Source: Betaproteobacteria bacterium
Lineage (GTDB): Bacteria; Pseudomonadota; Gammaproteobacteria; Burkholderiales; SG8-39
Direction of reading: 5' to 3'
Assembly (NCBI GenBank): GCA_012274205.1
Contig: JAAOZY010000260.1
Coordinates: 1-22,363, forward strand
DNA length: 22,363 nucleotides
Numbering within the stretch: the stretch's first letter is position 1; every line of letters begins with the position of its first letter. This document shows, piece after piece, positions 15,590 through 22,363 of this stretch. The position numbers and the translations under genes were made by a program. The notes under the pieces were generated by a model. It ran no database searches and was not told the DNA's origin. It was given only the letters and a program-made list of their open reading frames with translations.

Positions 15590-16576
15590 TTACGAATTCG
15601 ATTCGCGCGCGACCACGAGTCCTTCGCGGTTCCATTGCTCCATGCCGCCGCGCAGGATACTGACGTCGCCAAAGCCGGATTGTTTGAGCTGAAGCGCGGC
15701 CGCTTGTGAGCGCTTGTGGGTTCGGCAAACCAGCGTCAGCGCTTGCTGTTTCGACCGTTCCAGCTCCGCCAGGCGCGCAGGCAGTTCCTCCAGCGGAATA
15801 TTGCGCGCGCCCGGGATATGGCCGAGCGGGCCTACAACCCCCCCCGTCGTGCGGACGTCGATCAGAAGCGGCCTGTCGCGTTGTTCAAGCCTGTCTTTGA
15901 GGCTGCCGCTATCGATCCAGCGGATGCCAGCCTGGCGAAACTGTCGTACTAGCCGAGGCAGGAAAGCAACGAACGCGAGCAGCGCCAGCGCGAACAGGGC
16001 GTTGCGAATTGCACCAGCCTCACCGGCGAGTGCTTCACGTCCGGCATGGCCGAGCCAGGCATAGGCTAGTGCACCCGGAAACATGCAGACGAAAGACGCA
16101 GCCGCGTAGGCGAGAAGCGGGATGCGCGTCAGTCCGAGCGCGTAGTTCACCAGATTGAACGGAAACAGCGGCACCAGGCGCACGAAAGCGACAAAGCGCC
16201 AGCCTTCCGCCTCAACGCCCTCGACCAGCTGCTTCAGCCTGCCGCCGGCCTTGCGCACGACCCAGTCCGCGGCGAGGTAGCGCGCTGCGACAAAGGCAAG
16301 CGTGGCGCCCAGCGTGGCGCCGACGAGGCTGTACAGTGAGCCTGGCACGGCGCCAAACAGCGCGCCTGCCGCAAGCGTGAGCACCGCGCCGGGAAAGAAC
16401 AGCACCGTTGCTGCCGCATAGAAGGCGATGAACGCCAATGGCGCCCATACGCCAGCTGCGGCCAGCCAATGGGATAGCGCGTCCGTGCTGAGCGCATCGC
16501 GGTTGGCATATCCCAGGAGCAGGCCCGCGGCCAGCGCCAGAGCAAGCGCTGCGCGCGTTGCGTTAGCTGGTTTCAT
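15590..16576 (-). CDS. TVP38/TMEM64 membrane domain fused to a C-terminal rhodanese domain
   Basis: A 328-residue fusion. Residues 1-212 form a VTT/DedA-superfamily membrane domain: helix 9-23, FFPGAVLTLAAGALFG (60-75), then RLVPLFPFNLVNYALGLT (133-150) and a final helix to about 207. Residues 222-328 form a rhodanese domain on the cytoplasmic side by prediction: LLIDVRTTGG, the GHIPGARNIPL block and an active-site loop VCRTHKRSQ with Cys284 able to hold a persulfide, ending with RGGMEQWN. Its start overlaps the end of the desaturase gene by 14 bases and DsrE follows 19 bases later. A role in moving or sensing reduced sulfur at the membrane is inferred from the fusion. The membrane domain is related to the two other TVP38/TMEM64 proteins nearby. 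Confidence 0.92.
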   Translation of the reverse strand: MKPANATRAALALALAAGLLLGYANRDALSTDALSHWLAAAGVWAPLAFIAFYAAATVLFFPGAVLTLAAGALFGAVPGSLYSLVGATLGATLAFVAARYLAADWVVRKAGGRLKQLVEGVEAEGWRFVAFVRLVPLFPFNLVNYALGLTRIPLLAYAAASFVCMFPGALAYAWLGHAGREALAGEAGAIRNALFALALLAFVAFLPRLVRQFRQAGIRWIDSGSLKDRLEQRDRPLLIDVRTTGGVVGPLGHIPGARNIPLEELPARLAELERSKQQALTLVCRTHKRSQAAALQLKQSGFGDVSILRGGMEQWNREGLVVARESNS

Positions 16577-17426
16577 GACCCGATTCCGTTGTGCTCCCGA
16601 TCGCGTAGCCGCCGCCCGCTCCCGCGAAGGGCAGCGCGAGCAGGCCAGTGAGCTTGACCGCCGCGGCGCTGCCGGTGAGCCCCTTCACGCCGATCGCCAT
16701 GATCTCCTGCGGCAGGCGCGCGCGTGCGCGATAGGTGCCGCACAGCCGGTCCCACCAAGGCAGATTGAAACCGAAGTTGCTGTTCGCCTCGACCACTTCC
16801 ATCGAATGGTGGATGCGATGCATCTCGGGCGTCACCAGCAGCCGGCGCAGCCGGCGGTCGACCGGCTCGGGCAGCCGCAGATTGGCGTGGTTGAACATCG
16901 CCGTCGCGTTCAGCAGCACTTCGAATACCAGCACCGCCGCCGCCGGCGCGCCGAGCACTGCGATCGCCGCGAACTTGATCAGCATCGACAGCAGGATCTC
17001 GAGGGGATGAAAGCGCGCGCCGGTGGTTACGTCGAAGTCCGCATCGGCATGATGCACCCGGTGCAGGCGCCACAACAGCGGCACCGCGTGGAACATGACA
17101 TGCTGCAGGTAAATCGCAAAGTCGAGCGCGATCACCGACAGCAGGAATGCCCACCAGAACGGAAGCGCGAAGGCGTTCAGCAATCCCCAGCCGCGTTCGG
17201 CGGCGAGCAGGGCGAACCCGACCGCCGCGAGCGGAAACAGCAGGCGCAGGATCAGGCTGTTCAGCACCACCAGCGCAAGGTTGTGCGGCCAGCGCACGCG
17301 CCGCGGCAGCAGGCGCGAGCGCCGCGGCGCGAGCGCCTCCCATAGCGCCATCAGCGCGAACACGCCGAAAAACGCGCTCAGGCGGACGGCCGGCTCGTGG
17401 GCGAGCGCCCATTGGTTAAACGTCAT
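16563..17426 (-). CDS. Sterol desaturase/fatty acid hydroxylase family membrane protein
   Basis: A 287-residue membrane di-iron oxygenase-type protein. The three histidine clusters of the family are visible, numbered from this start: HVMFH (109-113), HRVHH (122-126) and HRIHH (203-207), separated by hydrophobic helices. A conserved NFGFNLPWWDRLCGTYR follows the last cluster. I start at the ATG at 17426 because GAGG lies five bases before it; an ATG at 17441 would add five residues and is also possible. The family hydroxylates or desaturates sterols, carotenoids and lipid chains; the substrate here is unknown. It is the first gene of the minus-strand operon and diverges from the ArsR-rhodanese gene over fewer than 100 bases, so it is likely under that regulator. 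Confidence 0.9.
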   Translation of the reverse strand: MTFNQWALAHEPAVRLSAFFGVFALMALWEALAPRRSRLLPRRVRWPHNLALVVLNSLILRLLFPLAAVGFALLAAERGWGLLNAFALPFWWAFLLSVIALDFAIYLQHVMFHAVPLLWRLHRVHHADADFDVTTGARFHPLEILLSMLIKFAAIAVLGAPAAAVLVFEVLLNATAMFNHANLRLPEPVDRRLRRLLVTPEMHRIHHSMEVVEANSNFGFNLPWWDRLCGTYRARARLPQEIMAIGVKGLTGSAAAVKLTGLLALPFAGAGGGYAIGSTTESGHETS

Positions 17427-17448
17427 AGTTGCCTCGTTCATTTAAACC

Positions 17449-17476
17449 TTGCTTGATCCCGCTGGACAGGTATAAT
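17449..17476 (+). promoter_or_regulatory. Sigma70-type promoter of the ArsR-rhodanese gene
   Basis: A perfect -10 hexamer TATAAT at 17471-17476 lies 16 bases after TTGCTT at 17449-17454. The predicted start falls inside the palindrome at 17478-17507, the expected geometry for a repressor that blocks RNA polymerase. Confidence 0.6.
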
Positions 17477-17477
17477 T

Positions 17478-17507
17478 CCACTACTCAACCGATAAGTTGA
17501 ATAGTAG
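17478..17507. promoter_or_regulatory. Imperfect 12-6-12 palindrome, probable ArsR-type operator
   Basis: CCACTACTCAAC at 17478-17489 and GTTGAATAGTAG at 17496-17507 pair at 10 of 12 positions around CGATAA. It starts one base after TATAAT and ends at the ribosome site TAGGAGG (17505-17511) of the regulator gene. Size and placement fit ArsR/SmtB operators. Autoregulation, and control of the divergent operon, are inferred. Confidence 0.6.
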
Positions 17508-17522
17508 GAGGCCACGACCGCG

Positions 17523-18182
17523 ATGTCAACAGAACATTTCAAACAGGACGTGCATGCCCAGCTCGCGCGGGTGGGAAAGGCCTTGTCGCACGGCAACCGG
17601 CTTGAGTTGCTCGACTTCGTCGCCCAAGGGCCGCGCAGCGTTGACGAGCTTGCGGCGATGACGCGGCTCTCGGTCGCCAACGCGTCGAAGCACCTGCAGG
17701 AGCTGCGCCGCGCCGGGCTGGTGCGGGCGCGCAAGGAAGGACTGCGCGTGTTCTACGAGCTCGCGGGACCGGATGTGGTGGATTTGATCGCCGCGCTGGG
17801 ACTGGTCGCCGAGACGCGGCTCGCCGAAATGACGCATCTGGTGCGGACCTACATCACGGCGCGCGACGAGCTGGAACCGATTCCCGCCGCGGAACTGATT
17901 AAACGTTCGAAGCAGGGACTCGTGACCGTGCTCGACGTGCGCCCGGCCAAGGAATTCGCCGCCGGGCATTTGCCGGGCGCGATCAACGTAGAGGTCGAGG
18001 ATCTGGGCAAGCATCTGAAAAAATTGCCCAAGGGACGCGAAGTCATCGCCTATTGCCGCGGCCCGTACTGTCTGCTGTCGGTGGATGCGGTAACCATGCT
18101 GCGCACCAAAGGCTACAAGGCGCGCCGTCTGGAGGACGGCTTTCCCGAGTGGAAAGCGTCCGGACTGCCGGTCGAGGCCTGA
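17523..18182 (+). CDS. ArsR family transcriptional regulator with C-terminal rhodanese domain
   Basis: A 219-residue two-domain regulator. Residues 10-95 form an ArsR-type winged helix with recognition region LSVANASKHLQELRRAGLV (49-67) and wing KEGLRVFYEL. Residues 120-216 form a rhodanese domain with VLDVRPAKEFAAGHLPGA and catalytic loop AYCRGPYCLLS (Cys178, Cys183). The DNA-binding half contains no cysteine at all, so the metal or persulfide cysteine pairs of ArsR, SmtB or BigR/SqrR are absent; if it senses sulfane sulfur, the rhodanese cysteines are the candidates (inference). TAGGAGG precedes the ATG by 11 bases. It diverges from the desaturase operon and is followed after 24 bases by a small membrane-protein gene. 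Confidence 0.93.
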   Translation: MSTEHFKQDVHAQLARVGKALSHGNRLELLDFVAQGPRSVDELAAMTRLSVANASKHLQELRRAGLVRARKEGLRVFYELAGPDVVDLIAALGLVAETRLAEMTHLVRTYITARDELEPIPAAELIKRSKQGLVTVLDVRPAKEFAAGHLPGAINVEVEDLGKHLKKLPKGREVIAYCRGPYCLLSVDAVTMLRTKGYKARRLEDGFPEWKASGLPVEA

Positions 18183-18206
18183 ACCGTTCTGCGAAGGGCC
18201 AGACCT

Positions 18207-18437
18207 GTGGCTAGCACCAACGCCGATCCATCCCTGTCAAGGGCAACGCCGGAGCCTCCACCGTCAATCGGATCGGGGACGGCAGCTCTGGCGATGAAGG
18301 GATTGAGATTTGCGCTGTTGCTAAGCTTGACCGCGACCGTGGTCTGGCTGTTGGCAGCGGCCTGGTTTGACGTATCCCCGCATGCAATCGTCCCGTTTCC
18401 CAACGCCAGCCTCTGTATCCATCGGCCCGGCCCATGA
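18207..18437 (+). CDS. Small single-helix membrane protein (hypothetical)
   Basis: A 76-residue frame from GTG at 18207, with AAGGG about eight bases upstream. Its stop overlaps the next gene's start as ATGA (18434-18437). Residues 1-30 are polar and Pro/Ser/Ala-rich, residues 33-54 form one hydrophobic helix (LRFALLLSLTATVVWLLAAAWF), and the tail has one Cys. I do not recognise a family. The start-stop overlap and position between regulator and redox fusion favour a real gene, perhaps a small partner of the membrane fusion; low-complexity composition and lack of homology I can name argue for caution. Confidence 0.5.
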   Translation: MASTNADPSLSRATPEPPPSIGSGTAALAMKGLRFALLLSLTATVVWLLAAAWFDVSPHAIVPFPNASLCIHRPGP

Positions 18438-20788
18438 CCAGCGCAGCATCCGCGATGAACCTGTCGCGAGCGCCCCGCGACGCTGGCGCGTCCCGGCAGG
18501 ACTCCCTGCCCAGCCACTATTCAACGGGTGCACGAGCGCTATCCATGCTGGCATTTGGCTATGTCGCGTTCGCTTACGTCAACGGACGCTTTCTGCATTG
18601 GTTCGAGGGCGCGGACGGCGAAGCGCCGTTGTGGCTGAGTCACTGGACGGAGTACGCGGTTATCCTGGTGTTCGGGGTGTGGCGCGTACTGTCCGAAAGA
18701 AACTCCTATACGCGTAAGCGGCTCGCTTTTTTGATCAGCGCGGTTGCCGTTTTCTGGTGGCTCATTCCCGACTATCTGCGCTTGCCCGAACCTTATATCG
18801 GCGCGCTGCCGCGGCAACCGATATTTCCAAACGTTCACACCCCCGGCACGCTGACGTTTTTCGCAATTCTGCTGCTGGTGCTGTTGTTCGGCCGCCGCGT
18901 GGTTTGCGGCTGGAACTGCCCCTGCGTCGGCATCCGCGAAGCCGTAGGCTTCGCTTTCCGGGAAAATACCCTGCGCAGCAGCACGGCATGGAAGTGGCGC
19001 CACACCAAATGGTTCTTCTTCGCGCTCTACATGACGGCCTTCGTGCTGATCCTGTTTTCGGGTACGGCCTACGTGTCGCCGTTCTACAGCGGCTTCCTGG
19101 CGCTGGTGGGTTTCACCTATTTCGGATCGTTCTTCGTCGCGCCCCTGACCGGCAACCGCTTCTATTGCCGCTACCTGTGTCCTTACGGCGCTACCTTCGG
19201 ACTGCTCAACCACATCGGCTATTACGGCATCCGCATGGACAAGGATGCCTGCGTCGACTGCCGGCGCTGCGAACAGGTCTGCGATATGGGCATTCCGGTC
19301 TGGCAGCAAGGCAAGAACCACGGGCGCGTCACCGGCTTGGAGGACTGCATGGGATGCGGGCGTTGCGTGGTGTCCTGCCCCACCGACGCGCTGGAGTTCC
19401 GCGACGTGCGCAACGAATTTCTGCCCAAACTGCGCATGAACGGTTCCTACCTAATGAAACGCTTAGGCCCACCGGAAATTGCAGCGCGTGCCGAGCCGCC
19501 GAAGCGCGTCGCATCGGACCGGCGCAACGACTGGCAGGAAGACCGGCAGCCGCTGAGCCTGGTCGATGCCATGGCCCAGGCGCGGCGCTGCCTCGACTGC
19601 GGCGTGCCCAGCTGCCAAAACGCCTGTCCGCTGCACAACCGCATTCCGGAATGGCTGGAGGCTTTGGCGCAAGGCAAGGTCGAGACCGCGGCGGCCATCA
19701 GCCACAGCACCAGCAACCTGCCGGAAATCTGCGGCAGCGTATGTCCGACGCATCGTTTGTGCGAAGGCGCTTGCACGCTCGATGCCAGGAACGGGCCCGT
19801 TACCATCGGCGCATTGGAACGCTTCGTTACCGACGAGGCCTTCCGCAGAGGATGGAAGCCGCCAGGCCGGAAGGGGCCCGCCAAAGGCAGGACGGTTGCC
19901 GTGATCGGCGCCGGTCCGGCGGGTTTGGCCTGCGCGGACCAACTCAATCAGTCCGGCTTCGATGTAACCGTCTTCGATAAACGCGACGAGATTGGCGGCC
20001 TGCTGACCTACGGCGTTCCGTCTTTCAAGCTGGACAAGGCGGCGATCGTGCGGCGCAGGAGTCTGCTTGAACAGGCGGGTATTCGTTTCTCGCTCGGCGT
20101 CGATATCGATGCGGAACAGTTGCAGCGCCTGATCGAAACCAACGACGCCGTGTTCCTCGGATCCGGGGCGCAGCGGCCGCGCGTCACGAATCTTTCCGGG
20201 CAAGAGCTCGAAGGCGTTATCGACGGACTTGCCTATCTCTCCGCCCTCAACACCAGCCGGCTCTGCGCATCCGGGGCCGCTCCGGAAATGACTGGGAAAC
20301 GTGTCCTGATTCTCGGCGGCGGCGATACCGCGATCGACTGCGCCCGTAGCGCCGTGCGCCAGGGCGCGGGCGACGTTACCATCGCCTACCGCCGGGGCCT
20401 GGAGCGTATGCGCGCCGCACCAAATGAAATCGCCGCCGCCTTGGAAGAAGGTGTGAACTTCGCTTTCCACAGGAAGCCCGAGGTATTCATCGGCGAGGAG
20501 AAACTGCGAGCTATCCGCTTCAAGGAAGAAACCGGTGGGCACGGGGTTGTCCACGCCTGCGACGTCGCTATCGTCACCTTTGGCCAGGAAGCCGATGACG
20601 ACAGCTGGCTCAAACCCCTGAACATCGCTACCGACGATCACGGTTATATCGTCGTGGATGAATACGGCCGGACGACTCACCCCAAGGTTTTCGTGGGCGG
20701 AGACAACAGCCACGGACCGGACCTCGTTGTTACCGCCGTTGCGGCAGGGCGGCGCGCCAGCCAAGGTATCGAGGATTCCTTGCAATGA
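18434..20788 (+). CDS. Membrane NapH/NosR-like polyferredoxin fused to a GltD-like NAD(P)H oxidoreductase
   Basis: A 784-residue redox fusion. Residues 35-240 hold about six helices with the paired cysteine motifs of NapH/NosR/CcoG-type proteins: CGWNCPC (Cys158, Cys162) and CRYLCPYG (Cys245, Cys249). Two 4Fe-4S sites follow: Cys273/276/279/283 and Cys305/308/311/315. Residues 375-475 match the Fer4_20 domain of glutamate synthase small subunit, with Cys386/389/394/398 and Cys433/437/443/447. The rest is the GltD flavoprotein: FAD site GAGPAG (492-497), NAD(P) site LGGGDTAIDCA near 625 and a final GGDNSHGPDLVVTA. Electrons could pass between NAD(P)H, Fe-S clusters and a quinone or membrane partner. 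Direction and substrate are unknown. No glutamate synthase large subunit is nearby, so a GOGAT role is unlikely. Confidence 0.9.
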   Translation: MTSAASAMNLSRAPRDAGASRQDSLPSHYSTGARALSMLAFGYVAFAYVNGRFLHWFEGADGEAPLWLSHWTEYAVILVFGVWRVLSERNSYTRKRLAFLISAVAVFWWLIPDYLRLPEPYIGALPRQPIFPNVHTPGTLTFFAILLLVLLFGRRVVCGWNCPCVGIREAVGFAFRENTLRSSTAWKWRHTKWFFFALYMTAFVLILFSGTAYVSPFYSGFLALVGFTYFGSFFVAPLTGNRFYCRYLCPYGATFGLLNHIGYYGIRMDKDACVDCRRCEQVCDMGIPVWQQGKNHGRVTGLEDCMGCGRCVVSCPTDALEFRDVRNEFLPKLRMNGSYLMKRLGPPEIAARAEPPKRVASDRRNDWQEDRQPLSLVDAMAQARRCLDCGVPSCQNACPLHNRIPEWLEALAQGKVETAAAISHSTSNLPEICGSVCPTHRLCEGACTLDARNGPVTIGALERFVTDEAFRRGWKPPGRKGPAKGRTVAVIGAGPAGLACADQLNQSGFDVTVFDKRDEIGGLLTYGVPSFKLDKAAIVRRRSLLEQAGIRFSLGVDIDAEQLQRLIETNDAVFLGSGAQRPRVTNLSGQELEGVIDGLAYLSALNTSRLCASGAAPEMTGKRVLILGGGDTAIDCARSAVRQGAGDVTIAYRRGLERMRAAPNEIAAALEEGVNFAFHRKPEVFIGEEKLRAIRFKEETGGHGVVHACDVAIVTFGQEADDDSWLKPLNIATDDHGYIVVDEYGRTTHPKVFVGGDNSHGPDLVVTAVAAGRRASQGIEDSLQ

Positions 20789-20827
20789 TCAGTGTGAAGT
20801 CTGTCCGGGGTCCGCCTGTCGAATTGA

Positions 20828-21772
20828 TCAAGGTTGTGCAAAAAGATGATAGTCCGGCCCCTTGGTGATCCGCTCAAAGTAAGACAGCCATGCGGGCGAG
20901 CCCTCCGGCCAGTTCTTGAGGAAGCATTGTCGCCAGGCGGGGTCGTCGTAGTGGATCGCGAGCGCATCGACATGCACGCCCTGCAGATCGTGACTGTGGA
21001 GATGTAAATGCGGTGAAGGAATTGCGCTGATCCGGGTCAGCATGCCGAATTGCGTCCCGCGCGCATTTGGCATGCCGGCGGCGCCGTTGTTGGCGACCAG
21101 CTTCGGCCCATCGAGATTGTAGCTGCGCATGGCCGGCAGACAGGTGTGGCTGCTCGCGAACACATCCACCTTCGCTCGCGCGAAGGCCTGCGCGCGCCAG
21201 GCCTGCTGCGCGGGGTCGTCGAGCGCGGCGACATCGAAGCGCCAGCCCGCCAGCGAGTCCGCGTCGCCGTGCACGACGCCGACGCGCGCTGCGGCCACGC
21301 GGTAGCGTGCGTACATCGGCAACGCGTCCAGTCGCGCCAGCAGTTCCGGATGCTGCGCCGCCGTGCGCTTCAGCCGCGCGTGAATGCGATTGGAGCGCTC
21401 GACCACTGCGGCCGGCACCGCGTCCGGATAGGCACAGCCGCATCCGGCAGCGTCGGAAGCGGTGCCCAGTTCGGCCTCGACATTTCCGCAAATGGCATCG
21501 TGGCGCAGCACGCGCTCGTTGATTGCGCGGAATCCCGCGTCATCGATGTTGAACCAGTTGAAGTCGCCGTTGAAGCACAGGGTTACCGGGCCGGCTTCGG
21601 CGCGCGCCATTGCATCGATGGCATCCAGCGCCTGCGGATTGCCGTAGAGGCCGCCGATCACGTACAGGATTTCTGCCCTGTGCTCCGCCGCGCTGGCGAT
21701 GGCGCGCGGCCCATAGCGGTAGCGCAGCGGGCAGACCCGTCCGGGCGTGTTCATCTGCGCATGATCGATCAT
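20828..21772 (-). CDS. Metallophosphoesterase-like protein beside arsS
   Basis: A 314-residue protein, or 308 if it starts at the ATG at 21754, that begins 11 bases after the arsS stop. It resembles calcineurin-type phosphoesterases: ILYVIGGLYGNPQAL near residue 35, FNGDFNWF (Asp70), CGNVEAELG (Asn97), VGVVHGDADS (His168) and SSHTCLPAM (His209). The first motif, normally Asp-x-His-Gly-Asn, reads GLYGN, so two usual metal ligands are missing, and the last, normally GHTH, reads SHTC. It may bind metal differently or have lost hydrolysis. A CGC pair lies at 111-113. Coupling to arsS suggests a step in arsenosugar or related organoarsenic metabolism, which is inference. Confidence 0.8.
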   Translation of the reverse strand: MIDHAQMNTPGRVCPLRYRYGPRAIASAAEHRAEILYVIGGLYGNPQALDAIDAMARAEAGPVTLCFNGDFNWFNIDDAGFRAINERVLRHDAICGNVEAELGTASDAAGCGCAYPDAVPAAVVERSNRIHARLKRTAAQHPELLARLDALPMYARYRVAAARVGVVHGDADSLAGWRFDVAALDDPAQQAWRAQAFARAKVDVFASSHTCLPAMRSYNLDGPKLVANNGAAGMPNARGTQFGMLTRISAIPSPHLHLHSHDLQGVHVDALAIHYDDPAWRQCFLKNWPEGSPAWLSYFERITKGPDYHLFAQP

Positions 21773-21783
21773 CGCGGAAACGC

Positions 21784-22363
21784 TCAGTTGGCGCAGCTCG
21801 GCGCCGGCGCGGTTTCTTGGTCGAGCGCGCCGCCGCAGCTGGAGCCCTGGCCCGCGGTGCAGCCGTAGCAATGATCCGCTACCCGGATCGGCAAACCTTC
21901 GAGCAATGCGACATCGATGTCGCTGATGTGCAGGCGCGCACGGCTGCCTTCGGTCAAGGCCAGGCCGAGCTGCTGGTTGAAATCGCAATCGTAGACATAA
22001 CCCTGCCAATCGACGCTGACCAGGCTGCGGCACATCACCTGTTCGAGATTCTCGTCGCGGTGCGCCTGGCGCAACGTGCTCATGTAGGCGTTGAACTGCC
22101 CCTTGGAAATCAGCATGCTGCCGAAGCGCTGGATCGGCATGTTGGCGAGGGTATACAGCTGGTCGAATTGAATGCCATAGCGCTCGCCCAGATGGCGTTT
22201 GTAGTCCGCTTCGAGCGCGGCCTGTGCTGGCGGCAGGCTGGCGCCCTGCGGGTTGTAGACCAGGTTGAGAATGAGGCCGCTGCCGCTGCGGCCATAGCCC
22301 AGGGCGTTAAGCCGCTTCAGGCCGCTGAGACTCGCTTCGAACACGCCTTTGCCGCGCTGCTTA
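21784..22363 (-). CDS. arsS: ArsS, arsenosugar biosynthesis radical SAM protein, C-terminal part (cut by window edge)
   Basis: The frame enters from the right edge and ends at TGA 21784-21786, giving about 193 C-terminal residues. It reads KQRGKGVFEASLSGLKRLNALGYG, then ILNLVYNPQGASLPP, NMPIQRFGSML, a VDWQGYVYDCDFNQ block and the Cys-rich ending HCYGCTAGQGSSCGG. These match the C-terminal half of the radical SAM/Cys-rich proteins named ArsS, which add a 5'-deoxyadenosyl group to dimethylarsenic on the way to oxo-arsenosugars. The radical SAM CxxxCxxC site lies outside the window. Some relatives have selenocysteine in the C-terminal Cys-rich motif; here every position there is an ordinary Cys codon. 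The valine at 22342-22344 is GTG in mid-protein, not a start. Confidence 0.9.
   Translation of the reverse strand, partial: KQRGKGVFEASLSGLKRLNALGYGRSGSGLILNLVYNPQGASLPPAQAALEADYKRHLGERYGIQFDQLYTLANMPIQRFGSMLISKGQFNAYMSTLRQAHRDENLEQVMCRSLVSVDWQGYVYDCDFNQQLGLALTEGSRARLHISDIDVALLEGLPIRVADHCYGCTAGQGSSCGGALDQETAPAPSCAN

Noticed and set aside
18434..20788. Glutamate synthase small subunit
   Set aside because: Only the C-terminal half matches GltD, it is fused to a membrane polyferredoxin and no large subunit is nearby.
9229..22363. Selenocysteine-encoding TGA codons in selD or arsS
   Set aside because: The active-site loop of SelD and the ArsS Cys-rich motif both use ordinary Cys codons, and no in-frame TGA precedes the natural stops.
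1..22363. CRISPR arrays, tRNA or rRNA genes, insertion sequences
   Set aside because: No regularly spaced repeats, cloverleaf-like or ribosomal sequence, or transposase frame was seen on reading both strands.

Overview
The window is GC-rich, densely packed bacterial DNA on both strands, with no RNA gene, CRISPR array, transposase or long empty stretch that I can see. An intracellular PHB depolymerase, TVP38/TMEM64 proteins, SelD fused to an NADH-dehydrogenase-like domain, SenB and ArsS point to a betaproteobacterium (Burkholderiales, Rhodocyclales or Nitrosomonadales). This placement is inferred from gene content, not from a marker gene.

Layout. 1-738 (minus): 5' part of a penicillin-acylase-family gene that runs off the left edge. 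898-2127 (plus): phaZ, from a TTG start. 2192-5071 (minus): CoA-transferase, fumarylacetoacetase-family hydrolase and a DUF427 protein. 5125-7269 (minus): one protein fusing a TVP38/TMEM64 membrane domain to a disulfide-type flavoprotein reductase. 7383-11514 (minus): a selenium cluster in the order selD fusion, TVP38/TMEM64 protein (GTGA overlap), senB. 11708-13280 (plus): HAD hydrolase and a short CDF-type cation transporter, separated by a 45-bp inverted-repeat element between 7-bp direct repeats. 13277-17426 (minus): sterol-desaturase-type hydroxylase, TVP38-rhodanese fusion, DsrE protein, METTL7-like methyltransferase and cysteine desulfurase. 17523-20788 (plus, divergent): ArsR-rhodanese regulator, small membrane protein and a 784-residue NapH-like/GltD-like fusion. 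20828-22363 (minus): a metallophosphoesterase-like protein and the 3' part of arsS, running off the right edge.

How it fits together. Much of 5-22 kb looks devoted to sulfur, selenium and arsenic chemistry. SelD makes selenophosphate and SenB uses it to make a selenosugar. The cysteine desulfurase, two rhodanese domains and DsrE can carry persulfide sulfur. The methyltransferase resembles the METTL7 thiol methyltransferases. ArsS belongs to arsenosugar synthesis. A TVP38/TMEM64 domain occurs three times, each time fused or coupled to a redox or chalcogen enzyme. The strongest candidate for an undescribed system is the divergent pair of transcription units around the palindrome at 17478-17507. 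There an ArsR-rhodanese regulator appears to face a persulfide-handling operon and to lead a membrane NAD(P)H/Fe-S electron-transfer fusion. This reading rests on families and gene order and is untested.
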